Shown here piece after piece: positions 47,737 to 54,581 of a DNA stretch of 64,000 bases. Positions within the stretch are counted from its first letter, which is position 1; each line of letters opens with the position of its first letter. The notes beneath the pieces are model-generated. The model did not search any database, had not been told where the DNA came from, and saw only the letters and a program-made list of their open reading frames with translations. Made by a program: the position numbers and the translations under genes. This stretch comes from Thiogranum sp. (lineage in GTDB: Bacteria; Pseudomonadota; Gammaproteobacteria; DSM-19610): NCBI GenBank assembly GCA_030148805.1, contig JASBSS010000013.1, positions 62,001 through 126,000 on the forward strand, written 5' to 3'.

Positions 47737-48876
47737 TTAAAGGCTTTTTTCATACAGGCGGTAGGTCTTGTAGGCGACACCGCCAAGCGACTCGATGATA
47801 TTGCGCATACCGCTATTGTGTTCCAGGATCCAGGACATTTCCATTTCCCGGATACCGCGGGCCAACACCGGTCGGCGCAGGGTGTCGGTGATCATGAACG
47901 ACAGGGCCGGCCCGAACGGCGTATGGTGGTACTGTTTGCGTACCCCCATCAGGGGAATGCGGGCGGAGGTCGGATAACGGACCTTGAGCCGCCACAGCAG
48001 CTTCAGCCAGCCCAGCGGCAACAGGCGACCGTTGAGATCGGCGATCGCTTCATTGATGTTCGGCAGGCAGACGATCATGGCGGCGGGAGAGCCGTCCACT
48101 TCGGCGATCTGGACGAAATCATCATCGATCAAATGGGTCATTGCCTTGCCGACTTCCGCGAATTCCGCCGCGGTGATCGGTACCATGCCCCAGTTTTCCG
48201 ACCAGGCGTCGTTGAATATATCGCGCATCAGTTCCAGTTCCGCGGCCAGCTGCTTGCGGTTGAGCGTCCGGATGGTCACCCGGTCAGCCACCCGAGCGAC
48301 CAGGCGTTGCATCACTTTGGGCACGACAAAATCGGGATGCTGATGATAGGCAAGCAGATCAACCGCTTTTCGGTAGCCGGCCGCTTCGACGCTCGGCCCA
48401 TAATAAGGGCGGCCATGCGCCATCATGATGCGTGGCGGGGTATCGAAACCCTCCACCAGTAGGCCGCACTCCTCGTTGATGGACAGATTGAACGGGCCGG
48501 TGACGCGCACCATGCCTTCGTTTCTCAACCATTGTTCCGCCTTTGCGAACAATGCGTTGATCGCGCCCTGATCCTGTTCGGCCTCGAAGCAGCCGAAATG
48601 GCCGGTATGATCGGCAAATTTCGCCTGGTGCAGTGCGTCGATCTGGGCGCTGATCCGTCCAACCACCCGATCACCGCGATAGGCCAGCCAGGCGCGCCAA
48701 CGGGCGTGCTCGAAAAAAGGGTTTTTCTTGCTAAACCTCTCTTTTTGCTCGAAATTAAGAGGGCATACCCAGTTGGGGTCGGAACGGTAGAGGCGTTGCG
48801 GAAATTGGATGAAGCGATCCAGCAACTTGCGCTCGGTGACTTCGCGAAGGGTCAGCTTCGCGGCGTGCTCGGACAT
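47737..48876 (-). CDS. GNAT-fold N-acyltransferase, bacterial ceramide synthase candidate
   Basis: A 379-residue protein starting MSEHAAKLTL. It belongs to a large GNAT-like family of about 380 residues with FNLSINEECGLLVEG, IMMAHGRPYYGPSVEAAGYRKAVDLLAY and a second GNAT half from FNDAWSENWG to EMSWILEHN. As I recall it, bacterial ceramide synthase (bCerS) of Caulobacter is of this kind and acylates the amine of 3-oxosphinganine. The SPT, ACP, acyl ligase and CerR-like genes in the same locus support that role. It is first gene of a minus-strand pair with the MobA-like gene and has a predicted promoter overlapping a CRP-type site. Confidence 0.65.
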   Translation of the reverse strand: MSEHAAKLTLREVTERKLLDRFIQFPQRLYRSDPNWVCPLNFEQKERFSKKNPFFEHARWRAWLAYRGDRVVGRISAQIDALHQAKFADHTGHFGCFEAEQDQGAINALFAKAEQWLRNEGMVRVTGPFNLSINEECGLLVEGFDTPPRIMMAHGRPYYGPSVEAAGYRKAVDLLAYHQHPDFVVPKVMQRLVARVADRVTIRTLNRKQLAAELELMRDIFNDAWSENWGMVPITAAEFAEVGKAMTHLIDDDFVQIAEVDGSPAAMIVCLPNINEAIADLNGRLLPLGWLKLLWRLKVRYPTSARIPLMGVRKQYHHTPFGPALSFMITDTLRRPVLARGIREMEMSWILEHNSGMRNIIESLGGVAYKTYRLYEKSL

Positions 48877-49082
48877 TGGGCCTGATATCGGTGGTGAAAG
48901 CGAGCCATGATACCCGCAGCGATTCGTCGCCGCCACAAGCCCGGCTTCGCGGTCCCGGGGCGCCAGAAACCCGGCGGATGTGGTCTGTATCTTGCTTGCC
49001 TGCTGCTGGCAGCGGGCGGTTGTGCTCAGGTTTTGCCGCTGGCTGCCGACGTTTGAATTTGTCGGCAATTGTTGTCGTAAAA

Positions 49083-49111
49083 ATACTACAGCAATGTGAA
49101 CGCCGTCACAA
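49083..49111 (-). promoter_or_regulatory. Predicted promoter of the ceramide-synthase-like gene
   Basis: On the minus strand TTGTGA (49106-49111), a 17-base spacer and TAGTAT (49083-49088). The -35 is embedded in the CRP-type palindrome. The leader would be about 200 bases. Confidence 0.45.
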
Positions 49112-49112
49112 A
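49093..49112. promoter_or_regulatory. CRP/FNR-family binding site, near-perfect
   Basis: TGTGA (49095-49099), six bases, TCACA (49106-49110), flanked by AA on both sides. This matches the CRP half-sites in all ten core positions. It overlaps the minus-strand -35 and lies about 80 bases upstream of the predicted plus-strand start, so it could repress one gene and activate the other. Confidence 0.65.
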
Positions 49113-49147
49113 ATGCCAGGCGTTTTGTAAAAGCTCGGGAAAAAGTA

Positions 49148-49176
49148 TTGTGTTTTTATCCTATTGAAGGAATAAT
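49148..49176 (+). promoter_or_regulatory. Predicted promoter of the acyl-AMP ligase gene
   Basis: TTGTGT (49148-49153), a 17-base spacer and AATAAT (49171-49176). The untranslated leader would be about 190 bases. Confidence 0.4.
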
Positions 49177-49336
49177 GCACAGGGTAATAGCGGGGCCGAA
49201 GGGTATGGCTCGTCTCGTTGGGAAAATACAACGATCCCTGCGGACCGATGAGTTTGGTGTAGTACTGGTCACAGTACAGAGGCTGTTTTTCCCGCTAGCA
49301 GTAACTGAACTTTTTTTGGGGTGTTTCGGTCTTTGA
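49175..49336 (+). CDS. Possible small membrane-protein ORF
   Basis: A 53-codon frame starting MHRVIAGPKGM, with GAAGGA just before the ATG at rather short spacing. The second half is hydrophobic (VVLVTVQRLFFPLAVTEL) and could cross a membrane. It ends 40 bases before the acyl-AMP ligase start. It overlaps the predicted -10 of that gene, so either the promoter or this ORF may be wrong. No family recognised; low confidence that it is translated. Confidence 0.2.
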   Translation: MHRVIAGPKGMARLVGKIQRSLRTDEFGVVLVTVQRLFFPLAVTELFLGCFGL

Positions 49337-49376
49337 GACGAAACCTGGGAACTGTAACCTCAAAGGGAAAAGTCAT

Positions 49377-51146
49377 TTGGGCGCTGAATCGACACCAACA
49401 GGACACGACTTACCGTTTCGTGCCGCGGATTTTGCCACTTTGGCTGAAGCCTTGGACTATGCCGCCCAAGGTGAAACCGGTGCCAATTTCTATACCGGCC
49501 GCGGCAAGCTGTACGCATCGCTTCCTTACGCGCAGCTGCGCCAGGATGCCCGCGTGCTGGCGCGCAAGTTGCTTGGGATGGGTTTGGAAAAAGGCGATCG
49601 GGTCGCGCTGGTCGCCGAGACCAACCCGGATTTCCTGCGCTTCTTTTTCGCTTGCCAGTATTCCGGGCTGGTCCCGGTTTCGCTGCCCGCCTCGGTCAAC
49701 CTGGGCGGTCACACGGTCTATGTCACCCAGTTGCGCGGCTTGCTGGAAAGCAGTCAGGCGTCGGTGGCGATGGCGCCCAGCGGTTACGCTTCTTTTCTCG
49801 CCGAAGCCGGTGAGGGGCTGGACCTGAAGCTGATCGGCGATCCGGCGGCGTTCGATGCCCTGCCGGAGGCGGAGGTCGAGTTCGCGCCGGTCAACCCCGA
49901 GGACACGGCCTACATCCAGTACACCTCCGGCAGTACCAAATTTCCCCGCGGCGTGGTGATCGAGCAGCGCGCGGTCATGAGCAATCTGGGCGGCATCATC
50001 CGCCACGGCGTGAAAATCGGTCCGCAGGACCGTTGCTTCTCCTGGCTGCCGTTCTACCATGACATGGGTCTGGTCGGGTTGGTCCTGGTACCGGTCGCGG
50101 CGCAGATTTCCGTCGATTATCTCGACACCCGCGAGTTCGCCATGCGCCCGCGCCAGTGGTTGAACCTGATGACCGAGACCAAGGCGACCATCTCCTTCAG
50201 CCCGCCGTTCGGTTATGAGTTGTGCACCCGCCGGCTGCGCCCGGGCGAGGGTGGCAAATACGATCTGAGCAACTGGCGGGTCGCCGGCGTGGGCGCGGAA
50301 ATGATCCGCTCGGAGACGCTGACGCGTTTTGCCAATGCGCTGAAGGCCTCGGGTTTCAACGAAAAGGCGTTTCTCGCCTGCTATGGCATGGCCGAGTGTT
50401 CGCTGGCGATCAGTTTCGCGCCGCTGTTCGAGGGCCATTCGACCGATTGTGTCGACGGGGATCATCACTCCGATCACCAGGAGGCCCTGCCGATCCATTT
50501 GTCGGAGAATCCCGGGCGGGCGCGGTGTTTCGTCGAGTGCGGCATCCCGTTGCCGGAATACGAGGTCGAGATTCGCGACGACGAGGGACGCATCCTGCCG
50601 GACCGACGCAGTGGCGGCATCTATGTGCGCGGCGACAGTGTGATGTCGGGTTATTTCAACGCCCCGGAGGAAACCGCCGCCACCTTGTCGCAAGACGGCT
50701 GGCTCAACACCGGCGATATCGGTTACCGCGTCGACGGCAGCCTGATCATCACCGGCCGTAAGAAAGACCTGATCATCATCAACGGCCGCAACATCTGGCC
50801 GCAGGATCTGGAGTACCTGGCCGAGCATCAGCCGGAGGTGCGTATCGGTGACGCGCTGGCGTTCTCCGTTCCGGGTCCGGACGACGAGGAGGTCTGCGTT
50901 CTGGTGGTACAGTGCCGGGAATCGGATCCCAACAAGCGTGCCGCTCTGATCGACCGGCTCAACCGCCTGGTGCACCTGGAGCTGGGCATCGATGTCTTTG
51001 TGGAACTGGTGCCGCTGCACACGCTGCCACGCACCTCTTCTGGCAAGCTGTCGCGCTCCAAGGCCCGCCAGAACTTCATCGAGTCGCGCGCGCTGGAGCG
51101 GTTGCTCGACGAGCGCCAGGACGAGCTCAAACTCAAGCAGGGTTAG
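49377..51146 (+). CDS. Fatty acyl-AMP ligase
   Basis: A 589-residue adenylating enzyme. IQYTSGSTKFPRGVV is the AMP-binding P-loop, SWLPFYHDMGLVG is typical of the fatty acyl-AMP ligase branch, and GRKKDLIIINGRNIWPQDLE is the hinge and C-terminal core. Such ligases activate fatty acids and load them on a carrier protein without using CoA. In the Caulobacter sphingolipid cluster an acyl-ACP synthetase lies beside cerR, and the same pairing occurs here. The ACP at 31.8 kb is a likely recipient. Start is probably TTG at 49377 with AGGGA upstream. Confidence 0.88.
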   Translation: MGAESTPTGHDLPFRAADFATLAEALDYAAQGETGANFYTGRGKLYASLPYAQLRQDARVLARKLLGMGLEKGDRVALVAETNPDFLRFFFACQYSGLVPVSLPASVNLGGHTVYVTQLRGLLESSQASVAMAPSGYASFLAEAGEGLDLKLIGDPAAFDALPEAEVEFAPVNPEDTAYIQYTSGSTKFPRGVVIEQRAVMSNLGGIIRHGVKIGPQDRCFSWLPFYHDMGLVGLVLVPVAAQISVDYLDTREFAMRPRQWLNLMTETKATISFSPPFGYELCTRRLRPGEGGKYDLSNWRVAGVGAEMIRSETLTRFANALKASGFNEKAFLACYGMAECSLAISFAPLFEGHSTDCVDGDHHSDHQEALPIHLSENPGRARCFVECGIPLPEYEVEIRDDEGRILPDRRSGGIYVRGDSVMSGYFNAPEETAATLSQDGWLNTGDIGYRVDGSLIITGRKKDLIIINGRNIWPQDLEYLAEHQPEVRIGDALAFSVPGPDDEEVCVLVVQCRESDPNKRAALIDRLNRLVHLELGIDVFVELVPLHTLPRTSSGKLSRSKARQNFIESRALERLLDERQDELKLKQG

Positions 51147-51168
51147 GATTTGCATGGGTTCCAAAGCG

Positions 51169-51196
51169 AATAACCGGCGCCAGCCGGTTATTTTTT
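51169..51196 (+). terminator. Rho-independent terminator after the acyl-AMP ligase gene
   Basis: A perfect 10-bp stem (51169-51178 with 51183-51192) with a four-base loop, continuing into a run of six T (51191-51196). It ends about 25 bases before the probable start of the next gene on the same strand. Confidence 0.88.
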
Positions 51197-51221
51197 GCCC
51201 GCCGCAAGTGGCCGTACCGTT

Positions 51222-52178
51222 GTGAGTGGGTCGCAGGCCGCGCGGCGCGTGGCCGTCACCGGCGCCACCGGCTTTATCGGCGCCGCCATCTGCCGGCATC
51301 TCCACGCCCTGGGACAGCAGGTGCGCGTTCTGGCGCGGTCCCCTGAGCGGGCCCGGGCGCTGACACCGTGGGTCACGGAGGTCGTTGCCGGCGATCTGCA
51401 CGACGCCGAGGCGCTACGGCGTCTGGTCGCCGGTGTCGATGCCGTGGTGCATTGTGCCGGCGTGGTCCGCGGCGCCGCACAAGCGGATTTCGACCGCGTC
51501 AACGTCCAGGGGCTCGAGAACCTGCTCTCGGCGTTGGCGACCGGTGCCGCGCGCCTGCTGAGTTTCTCCTCCTTGGCGGCACGCGAACCGCAGTTGTCCT
51601 TCTATGCCCGCAGCAAACAGCGGGGCGAGGCACTGCTGCGCGCGCACGCGCGCGCGGTTCCCTGGACGATCTTGCGTCCTCCAGCGGTCTATGGTCCGGG
51701 CGACACCGAGCTGTTGCCTTTGTTTCGACTGATGGCGAAGGGCATCGCGCCGGTGCCGGGCGATCCCGAGGCCCGTTTTTCGATGCTCTACGTCGAGGAC
51801 CTGGCGGAGCTGGTCGGCGCCTGGTTGCGACGACCGCAACCGCCCGGCGGCGTGTACGCCCCCGAGGATGGTACCCCCGGCGGCTATGACTGGCACGAAG
51901 TCGCTGCCATCGTCGGGCGCTTGTGCGACCGGCGGGTGCGGTTGCTACGGGTGCCGACGGGTCTGCTCGCCGCGCCGGCCTGGGTCAACCGCACGCTGGC
52001 GCGGCGTTTCGGTTACGCGCCGATGCTGACCCCGGAGAAACTCAGGGAACTGCGCCACCCGGACTGGGTGTGCGATAGCGGGCCGCTCACCCAACTGCTC
52101 GGCTGGCAGCCGCGGGTCAGGCTCGAGGAGGGGCTGCGGCGCACGCCCGGCTGGTGCGACCGGCTTGCCTCGGGTTAA
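51222..52178 (+). CDS. NAD-dependent epimerase/dehydratase family reductase (CerR-like)
   Basis: A protein of about 318 residues of the extended short-chain dehydrogenase family. VAVTGATGFIGAA is the NAD(P) loop, FSSLAAREP follows strand 5, and YARSKQRGE is the catalytic Tyr-x-x-x-Lys. ILRPPAVYGPGD is typical of the family. Its place after the acyl ligase matches cerR, proposed to reduce the 3-oxo group of oxidised ceramide in Caulobacter. The frame could begin at TTG 51195, but that lies in the terminator U tract; GTG 51222 is more likely. Sugar epimerase is the alternative. Confidence 0.7.
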   Translation: MSGSQAARRVAVTGATGFIGAAICRHLHALGQQVRVLARSPERARALTPWVTEVVAGDLHDAEALRRLVAGVDAVVHCAGVVRGAAQADFDRVNVQGLENLLSALATGAARLLSFSSLAAREPQLSFYARSKQRGEALLRAHARAVPWTILRPPAVYGPGDTELLPLFRLMAKGIAPVPGDPEARFSMLYVEDLAELVGAWLRRPQPPGGVYAPEDGTPGGYDWHEVAAIVGRLCDRRVRLLRVPTGLLAAPAWVNRTLARRFGYAPMLTPEKLRELRHPDWVCDSGPLTQLLGWQPRVRLEEGLRRTPGWCDRLASG

Positions 52179-53578
52179 TCGGGCGCGCTTGGCGCGGCCA
52201 GGAGGTCGGGTAAGGTCTTGCCGGGGTTGAGGATACCATCGGGATCGAACTGCGCCTTGATGGCGTGCATCAGTCGCACACTGGCGCTATCGAGTTCTCT
52301 GGCCACCCAGTCGCGTTTCACCCGTCCGACGCCGTGCTCGCCCGACAGGGTTCCACCGAGTTCGAGCACGGTGCGGAACACCTCGTGCAGACAGGCTTCG
52401 GCGCGCTGCTGCTGATCGTCCGTGGCGGGGTCGAAGAGCAGGTTGACGTGCAGATTCCCGTTGCCGGCGTGGCCGAAGTTGACGATGGGGAGGCGATGTT
52501 TCTGCGCCAGCTGTTCCAGTGCGCCGACCAGCTCCGGGATGCGCGAGACGGGTACCGCCACGTCTTCGTTGATTTTCTTCGGTGCCACCCGGCGCAGCGC
52601 CGGCGACAGCGCCTTGCGCAACGCCCACAGGGCGGCGGTCTCGGCGCTGTCGCGCGCCACCTCGACGCTCAGGGCGTTCTGGCCGCGGGCGGCACTGAGC
52701 ACGCTTTCGACCAGGGCATCGAGCTGGGCTTCCAGGCCGTCGACTTCCAGCATCAACAGAGCACCGGCCTGCGCCGGCATCCGCCCACCCTGGGCGCGCA
52801 CCAGTTCGAGCGCGCTGGCGTCCATGAACTCCAACGCACAGGGCAGCACCGGTTGCGCCATGATGGCGGCCACCGCCCGCGCGGCGCTGTGGATGTCGCG
52901 ATAGAAAACGCGCAGCGTCCGTTTGGCCGGTTGCAACGGGGTCAGCTTGAGGGTGGCCTCGGTAATCACCGCCAGGGTGCCTTCGGAGCCGATCAGCAGA
53001 CGGGTGAGATCGTAGCCGACCACGCCCTTGGTGGCGCGGGTGCCCGTGTGGAGCGATTCTCCGGCGCCGGTGACCGCCCGCAGCGCCAGGGTGTTTTCCC
53101 GCGGCGTGCCGTATTTCACCGCCCGCGGCCCGGCGGAGTTGTAGGCCAGGTTGCCGCCCACGGTACAGACCGCAGCGCTGGTCGGGTCGGGCGGCCAGAA
53201 AAAGCCCGCCCCGGCCGCCGCGTCCTGCACGGCCTGATTGGTGACGCCGGGCTGTACCACCAGCAGCCGGTCCTGCGGGCGCAGTTCCAGAATACGGTTC
53301 ATCCGCTGGGTCGAGAGCACCAGCGTATGGTCGTCGCCAGGCACGGTCGCGCCAGTGGTGCCCGTGCCCTGGCCCCGGGCGATGAGGTTGACGCCGTGGC
53401 TGCGGCAGGCGCGCACGATCGCGACCACCTCCGCGTGCGTTTGCGGCAGTGCCACCGCCAGCGGGCTGCGTTGCAGGGTGCTGTTGTCGTAACCGTAGGC
53501 CTGGCAATCGGCCGGGTCGGTCAACAGGCGGTCCTCGCCCAGCAAGGGGGAAAGCTGGTGGAGAATAGCCTGTGCCAA
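52175..53578 (-). CDS. FAD-linked oxidase, GlcD/D-lactate dehydrogenase-like
   Basis: A 467-residue paralogue of GlcD. The FAD domain has LIARGQGTGTTGATVPG, FWPPDPTSAAVCTVGGNLAYNSAG and GVVGYDLTRLLIGSEGTL; the oxidase C-terminal domain has NFGHAGNGNLHVNLLFDP and GEHGVGRVKRDW. Likely substrates are D-lactate or D-2-hydroxyglutarate; no electron-transfer partner is adjacent. Stop codon overlaps that of the CerR-like gene on the other strand, and it follows dolP on its own strand by 25 bases. Confidence 0.85.
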   Translation of the reverse strand: MAQAILHQLSPLLGEDRLLTDPADCQAYGYDNSTLQRSPLAVALPQTHAEVVAIVRACRSHGVNLIARGQGTGTTGATVPGDDHTLVLSTQRMNRILELRPQDRLLVVQPGVTNQAVQDAAAGAGFFWPPDPTSAAVCTVGGNLAYNSAGPRAVKYGTPRENTLALRAVTGAGESLHTGTRATKGVVGYDLTRLLIGSEGTLAVITEATLKLTPLQPAKRTLRVFYRDIHSAARAVAAIMAQPVLPCALEFMDASALELVRAQGGRMPAQAGALLMLEVDGLEAQLDALVESVLSAARGQNALSVEVARDSAETAALWALRKALSPALRRVAPKKINEDVAVPVSRIPELVGALEQLAQKHRLPIVNFGHAGNGNLHVNLLFDPATDDQQQRAEACLHEVFRTVLELGGTLSGEHGVGRVKRDWVARELDSASVRLMHAIKAQFDPDGILNPGKTLPDLLAAPSAPD

Positions 53579-53603
53579 GGGGTGTCGACGTCCCGGACCG
53601 GGT

Positions 53604-54191
53604 TCAGTCCAGATATTCGAACAGTTTCACCACGCGCTGCACGCCGCTGATTTCCTGCGCCTTGGCCACGGTGGCGTCGGCTTCGCGGTGATAGACCAGC
53701 CCGAGCAGATACACCGTGCCGCTCTCGGTGACGATTTTCACCCGCGTCGGATCGAAGCCCTCGAGCTTGACGCCGAGCAGCGCGGATTTCACTTTGGTGG
53801 TGATCCAGGTGTCGCTGGAGCGCGACATCATCGAGCTGGGCGCGGCGATGACCAGTTCGTTGAATACCCGCCTCACCTTCTCCTGCTGCCGGGTGATTTC
53901 CCCGGCCCGCGCGCGAAACGCCTCGGTGGGCGTTTCCCCGCTCAACAACACCCAGCCGTTGAACACGGAGATATTGATATGGGAATTCTCATACAGCTGC
54001 TTGTCGTCGTTGAGCGCGCGCAGCACCCGGGTGAAGATGGCGCGGTCCTCCACCACGGCGCCAGTGGTGCGCCGGTCGTGACCGACCGAGGCGGTGGTCG
54101 CGACCGCGCCACCGACCACCACGGGCGCACAGCCACTGTTGAGCAAACAGAGCAGGGCCACAGCAGGGCCGCTAAGCAAACGCAGTGTCAT
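53604..54191 (-). CDS. dolP: BON-domain outer-membrane lipoprotein DolP
   Basis: A 195-residue lipoprotein with lipobox LLNSGC (cysteine near 21) and two BON domains (about 45-115 and 120-195). DolP (YraP) supports outer-membrane integrity and BAM function and is found at division sites in E. coli. GGAGAAG precedes the ATG. In E. coli the order is lpoA-yraN-diaA-dolP; here diaA is missing and dolP follows yraN by 27 bases. Confidence 0.9.
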   Translation of the reverse strand: MTLRLLSGPAVALLCLLNSGCAPVVVGGAVATTASVGHDRRTTGAVVEDRAIFTRVLRALNDDKQLYENSHINISVFNGWVLLSGETPTEAFRARAGEITRQQEKVRRVFNELVIAAPSSMMSRSSDTWITTKVKSALLGVKLEGFDPTRVKIVTESGTVYLLGLVYHREADATVAKAQEISGVQRVVKLFEYLD

Positions 54192-54218
54192 AGATCTTCT
54201 CCGCTATTCAAATGTTGT

Positions 54219-54581
54219 TCAGGTCTCGCAGCGAAAGGCGTCCTGGATCCACAGGATCGCCGCGCGCCCGGCTTCACCCTCGATGCCTACGACATCGAAA
54301 CGCACGGCGCTGTTCCACTGCCGGTGGCGGGCGAGATAGTGGCGCGCGCAACGCACGATGCGTAGCTGCTTTTGCGCCGACACGGTCTCCACGGCGCGCC
54401 CATAGTCGCTGCGGCGCCGATATCGTACCTCAACGAACACCAGGCTGTCGCCGTGGCGCATGACCAGGTCGATCTCCCCGCCGCGACAGTAGAAATTGCG
54501 TTGCAGCAACTTCAGTCCGCGGGCGCTCAGATAGTCGCAGGCGAGTCGTTCGGCCTCACTGCCGCTGGCTCTGCGGTTCAT
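54219..54581 (-). CDS. yraN: YraN/UPF0102 family endonuclease-like protein
   Basis: A 120-residue protein of the UPF0102 family, which has a PD-(D/E)xK nuclease-like fold. GSEAERLACDYL, GGEIDLVMRHGDSLVFVEVRYR and KQLRIVRCARHYL are the conserved blocks; the E-D-E-V-x-R set would be the putative active site. Cellular role is not established. Its start overlaps the end of lpoA by 26 bases, so the two are translationally linked. Confidence 0.9.
   Translation of the reverse strand: MNRRASGSEAERLACDYLSARGLKLLQRNFYCRGGEIDLVMRHGDSLVFVEVRYRRRSDYGRAVETVSAQKQLRIVRCARHYLARHRQWNSAVRFDVVGIEGEAGRAAILWIQDAFRCET

Larger units (their letters stand above)
48877..49376. other. A+T-richer divergent control region
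   Basis: Five hundred bases between the ceramide-synthase-like gene (minus) and the acyl-AMP ligase (plus). From about 49060 on it is clearly richer in A+T than the rest of the window. It holds a 7-bp inverted repeat TGCCGAC/GTCGGCA (49044-49067), a CRP-type palindrome, predicted promoters on both strands, a 6-bp palindrome GTACTG/CAGTAC with a four-base loop (49262-49277), a bulged hairpin around 49323-49344, and a possible small ORF. Confidence 0.6.
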
